Assembly: GCA_021324455.1 (NCBI GenBank)
Contig: JAJPJA010000093.1
Span: forward strand, 1-64,000
Reading direction: 5' to 3'
Origin: Pseudomonadota bacterium
GTDB lineage: Bacteria; Desulfobacterota; Binatia; Binatales; Binataceae
DNA length: 64,000 nucleotides
The notes beneath the pieces are model-generated. The model had not been told where the DNA came from, made no database searches, and saw only the letters and a list, made by a program, of their open reading frames with translations. Below, piece by piece: positions 17,366 to 25,811 of the stretch; position 1 is the stretch's first letter, and the number at the start of each line of letters is the position of its first letter. Position numbers and translations under genes: made by a program.

Positions 17366-17523
17366 TGCCACTCCGGAGCCGCGCCTGGACTTCGGCATAT
17401 CATGTGCCGGGTACCGGCTGGGCGGCAATAGCGGATTTCTCCGATGGTCGGGCGGCGCGCGGGCGGCTGGCGGCGGAAAATTCGTTTGGTTAGCATTTTT
17501 GGCTGGCAATTGAGGCTGCAAAA

Positions 17524-18522
17524 ATGCTTGTACCGGTCATCCGATACTTCACATGCGCGCTGTTCGCGCTGGTTGCCGTAATACTGTCCGCCCCTGCGAT
17601 CGGGGCTGAGACGGCCCGAAAATCCACGCTCGCGCCCGGCGACTACGCTTTCACCCTGATGCATGGCGGAATTCAGCGCACCTATCGGGTTCACATGCCG
17701 CCGCAGGCCGCCGGCGGCGCGCCGCTGCCGGTGGTGCTGAATTTCCACGGCGCGGGCAGCAACGGACAACAGGAGGAGGCGTTCTCGAAGATGGACCAGG
17801 CCGCGGACGCACACGGCTTCATCGCGGTTTATCCCGACGGTACCGGCCGCTTCGACCGCCACTTCACCTGGAACGCCGGCTTCTGCTGCGCCTATGCCAT
17901 GAGCCACAACATCGACGACGTCGGCTTCACCATCGCCCTGATCGACGACCTTGCCGCGCGCACGCCGATCATGCGGCGGCGCGTCTATGCGACCGGGATG
18001 TCCAACGGCGGGATGATGGCGTATCGGCTGGCGGCGCAGGCCTCAGCGCATATTGCCGCGGCCGCGCCGGTGGCCGGCTCGATGGTGATGCCAAGATTCG
18101 AGCCGCAGCGTCCGATAGCGATCATGGCGTTCAACAGCGTCGACGATCCGCTGCTGCATTATGCGGGCGGTTACGGCAATCATGTGCGCGCGCTGTTTCA
18201 TCGCAACCTGGGCAACCCCGGTGTGGAGGCGGGACTCGCCAGATGGGTCAAATACGATGGCTGCTCCCAACCAGCGCAGGCCGCGCCGCCGCTGGTGGGC
18301 AACTCCGCTTCGCACGACGCCGGCATCACGGCAACCCGCTATACCTGGGCGCCGTGCAAGGACGGCGTGGAAATCGTGCTGTGGAAACTGACCGGCTCAG
18401 GCCATACCTGGCCCGGCGGCGCACAAGGCCAATTCGAGCGAGTACTGGGGCGCAGCACTGGATTGATCGACGCCAACGAGGAGATGTGGCGGTTTTTCAG
18501 CAGGTACGAGTTGCCCAGATAA
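17524..18522 (+). CDS. Secreted PHB-depolymerase/feruloyl-esterase-family (LpqC-type) esterase
   Basis: The 332-aa protein has a clear signal peptide (1-28, ending PAIGAE). The mature alpha/beta hydrolase has LNFHGAGSNGQ, nucleophile GMSNGGMMAY (Ser near residue 161), acid in NSVDDPL and His in GSGHTWPGG. This set is typical of the COG3509 polyhydroxybutyrate depolymerase and feruloyl esterase group. Cysteines (FCC; CSQ...PCK) may form a disulfide. It should act outside the cytoplasm on polyester or aryl-ester substrates, and the exact substrate is open. It is divergent from the GTPase gene and convergent with recN. Confidence 0.9.
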   Translation: MLVPVIRYFTCALFALVAVILSAPAIGAETARKSTLAPGDYAFTLMHGGIQRTYRVHMPPQAAGGAPLPVVLNFHGAGSNGQQEEAFSKMDQAADAHGFIAVYPDGTGRFDRHFTWNAGFCCAYAMSHNIDDVGFTIALIDDLAARTPIMRRRVYATGMSNGGMMAYRLAAQASAHIAAAAPVAGSMVMPRFEPQRPIAIMAFNSVDDPLLHYAGGYGNHVRALFHRNLGNPGVEAGLARWVKYDGCSQPAQAAPPLVGNSASHDAGITATRYTWAPCKDGVEIVLWKLTGSGHTWPGGAQGQFERVLGRSTGLIDANEEMWRFFSRYELPR

Positions 18523-18549
18523 GGAGGGCCGCCCGCAAATCTCACCCCT

Positions 18550-18570
18550 CTGTCCACGCCGCGGGGACAG
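18550..18570. terminator. Hairpin between convergent esterase and recN genes
   Basis: CTGTCC (18550-18555) pairs with GGACAG (18565-18570) over a 9-nt loop in the 61-bp gap between two convergent stops. It has no T tract; it may help stop transcription from both sides. Confidence 0.35.
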
Positions 18571-18583
18571 GCACCATCAAGAC

Positions 18584-20272
18584 CTACTGGGCCCGCTCCA
18601 GCAGCTCTTTGGCGGCGCGGCGGAAGCGGTCGCTTATTTCGGCGCCGCCCAGCATCCGGGCCAATTCTTCGACTCGCTGCGGCTTGTCCAGTTCGGTGAC
18701 ACGGCTGGTGGTTGCGCCGCGGCGCTCCTCTTTTTCGACGCGGAAATGGCGGTCGGCGAACGACGCTATCTGGGGCAGATGCGTGATGCACAGGATCTGA
18801 TGGAACCGCGACAGCTCCTTTAGCTTGCGGCCGACCACCTCAGCGATGGCGCCGCCGATACCCGCGTCCACCTCATCGAAAATCATGGTGGAAACGCCGC
18901 GCCGCTGCGCTTCCAGCCGCTTCAACGCCAGCATCACGCGCGACAGCTCGCCGCCCGAGGCGATCTTCGCCAGCGCCATCGCGGGCTGGCCCAGGTTGGG
19001 CGCGATATGGAATTCGCCCTGATCGATTCCCTCGGGTCCCAAGCGGATACCGTCGCACAGCAGGCCCGACTCGCCCGTAAACGCGGTCAGTCTGGGTTCG
19101 AATACGGCGTTGCGCATGCCCAATGTTTTGAGTTCGGCCTGCATCTGGTGCTTGAGCGCGGCGGCAGCACCGGCGCGCGAATGGCTCAATTGACGCGCGA
19201 GCGCGGCGGCCTGCGCGGCGGCGGCGGCCAGCTCCGCCCTGATTTCCGACGCGCTTTCCTCGACATCTTCCAGTTCCCCGACCTCGGTGCGCAGGCGTTC
19301 CATCGCAGCGAGCGCCTGCTCGATCGAACCGCCATACTTGCGTTTGAGGCGCGCGATGTCCTGCAGGCGATTGTCGATCTGCTCCAGCCGCCCCGGGTCG
19401 GCTTCGATGCGTTCGCGGTAGCCGCGCAGCGCATGCACCGCCTCCTCCAGCGCCACTCGCGCCGATCCGATCAGTTCGAGCGACTGCGCCAGCTTCGGAT
19501 CCAGCGCCGCCGCTTCTCCCAGCGCCGTCTGCGCGCGGCCGATTAGATCGGCCGCGGCGCCGTCCTGATCCATCAGCATCTGCTCCGCCGCTTCCACCGC
19601 GCCCATCAGCCGGGCGGCGTTGGCCAGGATGGTGCGTTGAGCCGCCAGATCGCGCTCCTCGCCCGGGTCGAGCCGAGCGCGTTCCAGTTCGCCCAGCTCA
19701 AAGCGCGCCATTTCCAAACGCCGCTCGCGGTCGCGTGCGCGCCGATCCAAATCCGCCAGCCGCGCCGTCAGCTCGCGGGCGCGCGCGTAAGCGCCGCGAT
19801 AGGCGGCGAGCTGCGGCTCCAGCGCGGCGAAGCGGTCCAGGATGGTCAGATGATTTTCCGTCCGCAGCAGCGATTGCTGCTCGTGCTGGCCATAGACTTC
19901 GACCAGGGCCGAGCCGATGCGCGACAGCGTCTGCACGGTGGCCATCTCATCGTTGAGCAGCACGCGCGAGCGGCCGGCTTCGGACACCACGCGCTTCACA
20001 ATGAGCTCGCGCGGCGCGGTGGCGGAGCCGGGGAACAGGTCGGCCGGCAAATCTTCGCCCTCGACGGCGAACAGACCCTCGACGACGGCTTCCTTGCGGT
20101 CGGCGCGGACCATCTCGGGCGATGCGCGCATCCCGAGCAGCAGCCCCAGCGCGCTCATGACGATGGTTTTGCCGGCACCGGTTTCGCCCGACAGCACATT
20201 GAGGCCGGGGCCGAATTCCAGCGCCGCCTGATCGATGATTGCGAAGTTGCGGATCCTCAGCTCAAGCAGCAT
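18584..20272 (-). CDS. recN: DNA repair protein RecN
   Basis: This 562-aa SMC-like ATPase starts MLLELRIRNFAIIDQ with Walker A SGETGAGKTIVMSAL (about 29-43). A long coiled-coil middle is rich in Arg, Glu, Ala and Leu. The ABC signature is ASGGELSRVMLALK, and Walker B is TMIFDEVDAGIGG near residue 465. It acts in recombinational repair of double-strand breaks. Length and motif order are those of full RecN. The start lies 42 bp after the nadK stop on the same strand, so nadK-recN probably form an operon, a common pairing in bacteria. Confidence 0.97.
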   Translation of the reverse strand: MLLELRIRNFAIIDQAALEFGPGLNVLSGETGAGKTIVMSALGLLLGMRASPEMVRADRKEAVVEGLFAVEGEDLPADLFPGSATAPRELIVKRVVSEAGRSRVLLNDEMATVQTLSRIGSALVEVYGQHEQQSLLRTENHLTILDRFAALEPQLAAYRGAYARARELTARLADLDRRARDRERRLEMARFELGELERARLDPGEERDLAAQRTILANAARLMGAVEAAEQMLMDQDGAAADLIGRAQTALGEAAALDPKLAQSLELIGSARVALEEAVHALRGYRERIEADPGRLEQIDNRLQDIARLKRKYGGSIEQALAAMERLRTEVGELEDVEESASEIRAELAAAAAQAAALARQLSHSRAGAAAALKHQMQAELKTLGMRNAVFEPRLTAFTGESGLLCDGIRLGPEGIDQGEFHIAPNLGQPAMALAKIASGGELSRVMLALKRLEAQRRGVSTMIFDEVDAGIGGAIAEVVGRKLKELSRFHQILCITHLPQIASFADRHFRVEKEERRGATTSRVTELDKPQRVEELARMLGGAEISDRFRRAAKELLERAQ

Positions 20273-20314
20273 CGCCTACCCGGACCTCCCCGCCGCCCGG
20301 CACCAATCGCCGCC

Positions 20315-21181
20315 TCATCCCCATCTGAGCTTGTTGCGCCAGATCTCGAAATAGCTGTGCGACGAACGCACCAGCGCGACCGAACTGTTACCCTTACATA
20401 TGCGGACGCGGTCGCGCGCGCCCAGCGCAACCCCTTCCTGCCCGTCCGCCGTCAGCATCGCGTCGTGATCGGCGGAGTGGGTGCGGATTTCCAGCGCGCA
20501 CGAATCGGGCAGCACCACCGGACGGTTGCTCAGCGTATGCGGACAGATCGGCGCCAGCACCATCACTTCGAGCGTGGGAAAAATGATCGGACCGCCGGCG
20601 CTCAGTGCGTATGCCGTCGATCCGGTGGGCGTGGATACAATCAGGCCGTCGGCGCGGTAGGAGCAGAAATGCTGGCCGTCGGCGTACACGTCGAGCTCCA
20701 GCAGCCGCCCGAGCTGGCGCTTGTGAATCACCATATCGTTGAGCGCCTTGCGGATGGCCTTCTGCTTGACCGCGCCGTCCGAGGTGGTGACCTCGGCTTC
20801 CAGCGTGATGCGCCGATCGACGTCGTAGTCGCCTTCGAGCACGCGTTCGACCGAGCTGCGCGCCTCGTCCATCGCGGCCTGGGTCAGGAAGCCCAGCGCG
20901 CCCAAATTGACGCCCAAAATAGGCGCCTCGCGCTCGCCCACGAAGCGCGCGATGCTGAGCAGGGTGCCGTCGCCGCCGAGCACGACGATCAGGTCCGCGC
21001 AATGCGCGAGGTCAGGCTTGAGCATCGGCTGGGCGCCGACTGCGGCGGCGGCTTCGGGCTCGGCGAACAGATCGAGTCCGCGGGAACGGAGCCATTGGGC
21101 CAAAGCCGCACCCAGCGCCGTCGCCTCCGAGTCGTCTCGCTTGATTACCAGTCCGACGGATTTTATGGACCGCTTGGTCAT
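20315..21181 (-). CDS. nadK: NAD kinase
   Basis: The 288-aa protein has the GGDGTLL motif (near residue 74), the second conserved block PTGSTAYALSAGGPI, and the NE/D-type and C-terminal strands of ATP-NAD kinases. It makes NADP from NAD and ATP in the cytoplasm. ATG at 21181 (MTKRSIKS) is preceded by a perfect 12-bp palindrome GCGGAATTCCGC (21183-21194), which also contains the only purine-rich stretch near the start. It is upstream of recN on the same strand. Confidence 0.96.
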   Translation of the reverse strand: MTKRSIKSVGLVIKRDDSEATALGAALAQWLRSRGLDLFAEPEAAAAVGAQPMLKPDLAHCADLIVVLGGDGTLLSIARFVGEREAPILGVNLGALGFLTQAAMDEARSSVERVLEGDYDVDRRITLEAEVTTSDGAVKQKAIRKALNDMVIHKRQLGRLLELDVYADGQHFCSYRADGLIVSTPTGSTAYALSAGGPIIFPTLEVMVLAPICPHTLSNRPVVLPDSCALEIRTHSADHDAMLTADGQEGVALGARDRVRICKGNSSVALVRSSHSYFEIWRNKLRWG

Positions 21182-21299
21182 CGCGGAATTCCGCTTATTA
21201 CTCCCTTCATACGGCGGCAAAGCATTTTTCGCCTGTTCGCGCCGCGCCGGCCGATGCTATATTAAACCCGGTTTGCCACCGCTGGCGAAACAGGTCTTG

Positions 21300-21542
21300 A
21301 TGAATTCTTCGAGCCATCCGAAACCGCATCGCGCCGCCGACGCACCCGCCTTGACCGCCCGCATGGCGGAGCAGGTCAGGGCCTGGAGCGGTTTTGTCTT
21401 GCTGGGACTGGGTTGCGTCGTCGGCTATCGGGCGATTGCGGCGGGCGCGGGCGCGGCCGGACTGCTGCTGGGCGCGGCGATGGCGGGGCTGGGCGCGATG
21501 CGCACCTACTACTTGATACGCTACCTGCGCGGCGCTGGGTGA
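21300..21542 (+). CDS. Small membrane protein, 80 aa
   Basis: It begins at ATG 21300 and has a hydrophilic N-terminus of about 28 residues. Two hydrophobic stretches follow (about 31-47 and 50-66), separated by a tiny turn, giving a helical hairpin in the inner membrane, and a short basic end (YLIRYLRG). I recognise no family. Its TGA overlaps the ATG of the universal-stress gene (TGATG at 21540-21544), so the two are translationally coupled and probably work together. The size recalls AtpI-like or ABC-accessory small membrane proteins, but no specific motif supports that. Confidence 0.7.
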   Translation: MNSSSHPKPHRAADAPALTARMAEQVRAWSGFVLLGLGCVVGYRAIAAGAGAAGLLLGAAMAGLGAMRTYYLIRYLRGAG

Positions 21543-22099
21543 TGAACGGGCTGCAATTCTCTCCCGCCGGAATCCTGCTCGCCATCGCGTTCAGCACCGC
21601 GATGGGTTCGCTGTTCTGGTGGATGCTGCACGTGCCGCCCGCGGTCGGACGCCAGGCGGCGCGGGCGCGCCAATCGGTAAAGGCGTGGCGCCGTATCCTG
21701 GTGCCGACGGTCGGCGAGGTCTATTCGGATCGAGCGATCGAGATGGCCTGCCGCCTGGGCCGCGACCAGGATGTCGTCATCTTTGTCGCCTACATCCTGG
21801 AGATTCCGCATACGCTCGCGCTGGCTACCCATCTGGCCGAACTCGAAAAGCATGCCGGCGAAATCCTGGCCCAGGCCGGCGAGATCGTGCGCCTGAGCGG
21901 TTTGCAGGTGGAAACTGTGGCACGCCGCGGACGACAGGCGGGCGAGGAGATATGCGCGCTGGCGCGGCGGCTGGACGTGGACCTGATCGTGATGGGAATC
22001 CGGCAGCGGGTGAGCGCGGCGGAGCGTCTGTTCGGCCGCACCAGCAACGTCGTGCTGCGCCGCGCGCCGTGCGAGGTGATTATCGACCGCCTGGTATAG
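21542..22099 (+). CDS. Membrane-anchored universal stress protein (UspA family)
   Basis: In this 185-aa protein, an N-terminal hydrophobic span (about 8-30, AGILLAIAFSTAMGSLFWW) precedes a UspA domain that starts RRILVPTVGEVYSDRAIEMA. It ends with VMGIRQRVSAAERLFG and then RTSNVVLRRAPCEVII, the region of the ATP-binding G-x2-G-x9-G-[ST] motif. The first glycine pair is altered (GIRQR), so ATP binding is uncertain. Usp proteins tied to the membrane are less usual than soluble ones. The coupled 80-aa membrane protein upstream is a likely partner. Confidence 0.85.
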   Translation: MNGLQFSPAGILLAIAFSTAMGSLFWWMLHVPPAVGRQAARARQSVKAWRRILVPTVGEVYSDRAIEMACRLGRDQDVVIFVAYILEIPHTLALATHLAELEKHAGEILAQAGEIVRLSGLQVETVARRGRQAGEEICALARRLDVDLIVMGIRQRVSAAERLFGRTSNVVLRRAPCEVIIDRLV

Positions 22100-22105
22100 G
22101 GAGTT

Positions 22106-22132
22106 GGACGCGCGCCGCCCGGACGCGCGTCC
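22106..22132. terminator. Strong GC hairpin between convergent genes
   Basis: GGACGCGCG (22106-22114) and CGCGCGTCC (22124-22132) form a perfect 9-bp stem with a 9-nt loop. It lies 6 nt after the stress-protein stop and before the stop of the oppositely oriented oxidoreductase. There is no T tract; it may act as a bidirectional stop or mRNA 3' end. Confidence 0.45.
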
Positions 22133-22175
22133 GTGGAATTTCCCATTTCAGTCCCGACGCGACGGCCGGCTCCGA

Positions 22176-23141
22176 TTACGCCTGCAGCACCAGCTTGCCC
22201 ACCGATCCGCGCGAGGACAGGAAGCGCAGCGCGTCGGGAGCGCCGGCAAGCGGATAGGTCTTGCCCACCACCATCTTGAGCTTGCCCTCGCGCATCAGGG
22301 CAAACGACCCGTCGACGCCCGCGCGCATCAGCTCGGTGCCGTAAACCACCGGCAGCACGAAGCCGCTGATCCTGGTGGATTTCTCCATCAGCCGCGCGAC
22401 GTTGAAGGGATCGGGCAGGCCGCTGCCGCGTCCGTAGAGAATCAGATGTCCGAGCGGCGCCAGGCATTTGACCCCCTTTTCAAAGGTGGGCTTGCCGACC
22501 GCGTCCAGGATGATATCGGCGCCGCGCTTGTTGGTGATCCGCATCACCTCGGCGGCGAAGTCCTGGGTTTCGTAGTTGAGCACCTCGTCGCCGCCGTATT
22601 CCCTGACCACGGCCGCCTTGCCGTCCTGCGAAACCGTGCCGATTACGCGCGCGCCCGCGGCCTTGGCGATCTGCACCGCCACAATCCCGACGCCGCCGGC
22701 CGCCGAATGCACCACCACGGTGTGGCCCGGCTTCACCTTCTCCACCGTATGCAGCATGTGCCATGCGGTGAGGGTCTGGATGGGAAAGGCGGCGCCTTCC
22801 TCGAAGCTGACATTGTCGGGGATCGGGAAGACGAATTTCGCGCTGGCGAGGATGTACTCGGCGTAGGTGCGCTGGGAGATGGCCGCCACGCGCATCCCGG
22901 GCTTGATCCCTTCCACGCCCTCGCCGACGGCTTCGACCACGCCGGAGCCCTCCATTCCGGGAATATCGGGCAGCCGCGGCTTAATCGCGTACTCGCCGCG
23001 GATGAAAAACGTATCGGCGAAGTTCAGTCCGGCGGCGTGGTTGCGAATCAGGACCATCCCGGGCCGCACTTCCGGTTTGGGAATATCCACGACCTTCAAA
23101 ACCTCAGGTCCGCCAATCTTTTCAAACTGGACTGCCTTCAT
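22176..23141 (-). CDS. Zinc-free quinone oxidoreductase (Qor-type, MDR superfamily)
   Basis: The 321-aa protein has a GroES-like N-terminal half with AAGLNFADTFFIRG and GMEGSGVVEAVG. The Rossmann motif HSAAGGVGIVAVQIAKAAGA (about 148-167) follows. The NAD(P) discriminator and substrate pocket are as in NADPH:quinone reductases. No catalytic or structural zinc cysteines are present. It reduces quinones or enones with NADPH in the cytoplasm. ATG at 23141 has GGAGG 11 nt upstream. It is divergent from the hydrogenase operon; about 160 bp separate the two starts. Confidence 0.93.
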   Translation of the reverse strand: MKAVQFEKIGGPEVLKVVDIPKPEVRPGMVLIRNHAAGLNFADTFFIRGEYAIKPRLPDIPGMEGSGVVEAVGEGVEGIKPGMRVAAISQRTYAEYILASAKFVFPIPDNVSFEEGAAFPIQTLTAWHMLHTVEKVKPGHTVVVHSAAGGVGIVAVQIAKAAGARVIGTVSQDGKAAVVREYGGDEVLNYETQDFAAEVMRITNKRGADIILDAVGKPTFEKGVKCLAPLGHLILYGRGSGLPDPFNVARLMEKSTRISGFVLPVVYGTELMRAGVDGSFALMREGKLKMVVGKTYPLAGAPDALRFLSSRGSVGKLVLQA

Positions 23142-23302
23142 AAGCGATATCCTCCAGAGTTCCGGTTGCGCCTGTCCCTGGTGCGCGAACTAATATCTAC
23201 ATCCTTTGCCGGACTGTGCAAAACCGCCGCTGAAAGATGCGTGAAATCCGCACGTGGAAAGCAAGTCAAAAGCATGCGATGCTGGAGCATCAAGGGCCCG
23301 CA

Positions 23303-24454
23303 ATGGAAACTCCATCTCCGGAAATCGCGCCTCAATCGTCGCTGATCGATTGCGGCGGACTCGACGCCTTGATCGGGGCGCTGTCAGCCGAAGGCTACAC
23401 CGTAATCGGTCCGACGCTGGGCGACGGCGCGATCGTGTACGACGAGATCCGCAGCGCCGTGCAGTTGCCCGCCGGATGGACGGAGACGCAAAGTCCCGGC
23501 GCGTACCAGCTGGCGCGGCGCGGAGACGGCGCCCTGTTCGGCTACGCCGTCGGACCGCATTCGTGGAAAAAGCTGCTGCATGCTCCCGTTCTGCGGCTGT
23601 GGCGGGCGCAGCGCCACCACGACGGTTCGATTACGGCGCAAACCGATCCGCCGCCGCCGCTGCGCTACGCCTTTATCGGGGTGCGCTCATGCGACCTGCA
23701 CGCGATCGGCATCCAGGACCGGGTGCTGATCGGCGGCCAGTATCGCGATCCGCATTACGCCGCGCGCCGCGGCGGCGTCTTCATCGTCGCGGTTAACTGC
23801 ATCGTCGCCGGCGGTACCTGCTTCTGCGTCTCGATGAATACTGGACCGCGCGTGCGCCGGGGCTATGATCTGGCGCTGACGGAATTGATTGACGGCGAAC
23901 GCCACGAATTTCTGGTGGAAACCGGCAGCACGCGCGGCGCCGCAATCCTGAACCGGATTCCGAAGCGCCCCGCCGCCGACTCGGATCGGCAGTCCGCCTC
24001 GCAGGCCACCGAGCGCGCGGCCTCGCAGATGGGCCGCCAGCTTGATACCGGCGGAATCAAAGAGCTGCTGCTGAACAACCTGGAGCATCCGCGATGGGAC
24101 GACGTGGCCGCGCGATGCCTGGCGTGCGGCAACTGCACGATGGTCTGTCCCACCTGCTTCTGCACCACCGTCGAGGATCACACCGATCTGGCGGCGGGCG
24201 CGGCGGAGCGCATCCGCAGCTGGGATTCATGCTACACGATGGATTTTTCGCATCTGCACGGCGGCAGCGTGCGCGCGTCGATCAAGTCGCGCTACCGCCA
24301 ATGGCTGACGCATAAGATGGCGACATGGTTCGATCAGTTCGGCACCTCCGGATGCGTCGGATGCGGCCGATGGATCACCTGGTGTCCGGTGGGTATCGAC
24401 CTGACCGAAGAAGTGGCCGCGATTCGATCCGGCCGGCGGGATGACAACGGCTGA
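23303..24454 (+). CDS. hyhB: Group 3b [NiFe] hydrogenase beta subunit (iron-sulfur protein)
   Basis: The 383-aa counterpart of HydB/HyhB passes electrons between the flavin subunit and the small subunit. It contains FIGVRSCDLHAI near residue 125. The first 4Fe-4S motif is CLACGNCTMVCP with FCTTVEDHTDL. The second motif reads CVGCGRWITWCPVGID. In that second motif the third cysteine position is Trp357 (TGG at 24371-24373), so one ligand is missing. ATG at 23303 has AAGGG 7 nt upstream; in-frame ATGs at 23237 and 23279 are less well supported. It is the first gene of a six-gene plus-strand operon with gaps of 2-23 bp. Confidence 0.9.
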   Translation: METPSPEIAPQSSLIDCGGLDALIGALSAEGYTVIGPTLGDGAIVYDEIRSAVQLPAGWTETQSPGAYQLARRGDGALFGYAVGPHSWKKLLHAPVLRLWRAQRHHDGSITAQTDPPPPLRYAFIGVRSCDLHAIGIQDRVLIGGQYRDPHYAARRGGVFIVAVNCIVAGGTCFCVSMNTGPRVRRGYDLALTELIDGERHEFLVETGSTRGAAILNRIPKRPAADSDRQSASQATERAASQMGRQLDTGGIKELLLNNLEHPRWDDVAARCLACGNCTMVCPTCFCTTVEDHTDLAAGAAERIRSWDSCYTMDFSHLHGGSVRASIKSRYRQWLTHKMATWFDQFGTSGCVGCGRWITWCPVGIDLTEEVAAIRSGRRDDNG

Positions 24455-24477
24455 CTGGCAAGCATCGGAGCAAAGCG

Positions 24478-24939
24478 GTGGAGAATCTCGCGCGTCTGCT
24501 CAAGGAGCATCCGTTTCTGCACGGTCTGGAGGATCGGCATTTGGAGTTCCTCACCGGATGCGCCGCCAACGTCCGCTACGCGGCCGACGAATTCCTGTTT
24601 CGCGAGGGGCAGGAATCGGGCGCGTCCTATCTGCTGCGCAATGGCCGCGTCGCTTTGGAAATCGCCGTTCCCGGGCGCGGGCAGGTGCAGCTTCAAACCG
24701 TGGAAGCGGGCGAAGTGCTGGGATGGTCGTGGCTGTTCGCCCCTTATAAATGGCAGTTCGACGCGCGCGCAGTGGAACCGGTGCGCGCCTTCGCGCTGGA
24801 CGGCAACTGCCTGCGCGCCAAGTGCGAGGCCGATCACGACCTCGGCTACGAAGTGGTCAAGCGGTTCCTCTACCAGGTGCATACGCGGCTTGAGCGCACG
24901 CGGATGCAGTTGCTCGATCTGTATCGTGCCGGTGGTTAG
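24478..24939 (+). CDS. Cyclic-nucleotide-binding-domain protein of the hydrogenase operon
   Basis: The 153-aa protein is a single cNMP-binding beta-roll: FLFREGQESGASYLLRNG, then LQTVEAGEVLGWSWLF and QFDARAVEPVRAFALDG. C-terminal helices follow. There is no helix-turn-helix, so it is not a CRP-type transcription factor. The phosphate-binding cassette lacks the usual Arg-Ser/Ala pair of true cAMP sites (GWSWLFAPYKW). Start GTG at 24478 follows GGAG by 9 nt. It sits inside the hydrogenase operon, 3 bp before the flavin subunit, so it is more likely an allosteric or assembly partner than a regulator of transcription (inference). Similar genes are known in other group 3b clusters. Confidence 0.83.
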   Translation: MENLARLLKEHPFLHGLEDRHLEFLTGCAANVRYAADEFLFREGQESGASYLLRNGRVALEIAVPGRGQVQLQTVEAGEVLGWSWLFAPYKWQFDARAVEPVRAFALDGNCLRAKCEADHDLGYEVVKRFLYQVHTRLERTRMQLLDLYRAGG

Positions 24940-24942
24940 CCG

Positions 24943-25809
24943 ATGCCTGCCGATTCCCCGATACCATTTACGGCGATGCGGCGCGAGGATCCGATGCTGC
25001 CGCGATTCATTGCGATTCGCCGCGCGCTGCGCGAAACCGCCGATACCATCACGCTGGAGCTGGAGGATCCCAACCCGCCGGCGCCATTTGCGGCCGGTCA
25101 ATTCAACATGCTCTACCTGTTCGGGGCCGGCGAGGCGGCGATTTCGATCAGCGGCGCGCCCGAACGTCCGAACCTGCTGGCCCATACGATTCGCGGCGTC
25201 GGCGCGGTGACGATGCCGCTGTTGCGCGCGCGGCGCGGCGATGCGATCGGGGTACGCGGGCCGTATGGCAGCGCATGGCCGCTGCAAGAAGCGGCGCGCA
25301 GCGGACGCGACCTTTTGCTGCTGGCGGGCGGTATCGGTCTGGCGCCGCTGCGGCCCGTGATCTACGAAGTGCTGCGCCGGCGCCGCGAATTCGGCCGCCT
25401 GATCGTGCTGTACGGCGCCAGAACTCCGCAGGACCTGCTCTATCGCAAGGAACTGGCGCAATGGCGCATGCATCCGGGCGTGACCGTGAAGCTGACCGTC
25501 GATCGCGCGGCCGCGGGATGGAGCGGGCGGGTCGGCGTGATCACGGATCTGCTGCGCGCGGCCGAATTCGATCCGGCTGAAACCATCGCCCTGGTATGCG
25601 GGCCGGAAGTGATGATGCGGTTTTGCTGCCATGAACTGGCCCGCCGCGGCGTGTCCCCCCGGCAGGTGTATTTGTCGATGGAGCGCAACATGAAGTGCGC
25701 GGCCGGCTTTTGCGGCCACTGCCAGTTCAGTCCCTTCTTCGTCTGCCGCGACGGCCCGGTGTTCCGCGCCGACCGTATCCTGCCGTTGCTGGGAATCAGG
25801 GAGCTTTGA
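24943..25809 (+). CDS. hyhG: Group 3b hydrogenase gamma subunit (FAD / NAD(P)H / 2Fe-2S oxidoreductase)
   Basis: The 288-aa ferredoxin-NADP-reductase-like protein of the dihydroorotate-dehydrogenase electron-transfer type has a flavin domain (about 15-105, GQFNMLYL and ISISGAPE). The nucleotide domain carries [15 protein letters not shown] and [10 protein letters not shown]. The C-terminal 2Fe-2S loop is [17 protein letters not shown]. It exchanges electrons with NAD(P)H on the cytoplasmic side. It lies 3 bp after the cNMP-domain gene and 2 bp before the small subunit gene. The motif set matches HydG/HyhG. Confidence 0.93.
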   Translation: MPADSPIPFTAMRREDPMLPRFIAIRRALRETADTITLELEDPNPPAPFAAGQFNMLYLFGAGEAAISISGAPERPNLLAHTIRGVGAVTMPLLRARRGDAIGVRGPYGSAWPLQEAARSGRDLLLLAGGIGLAPLRPVIYEVLRRRREFGRLIVLYGARTPQDLLYRKELAQWRMHPGVTVKLTVDRAAAGWSGRVGVITDLLRAAEFDPAETIALVCGPEVMMRFCCHELARRGVSPRQVYLSMERNMKCAAGFCGHCQFSPFFVCRDGPVFRADRILPLLGIREL

Positions 25810-25811
25810 CG

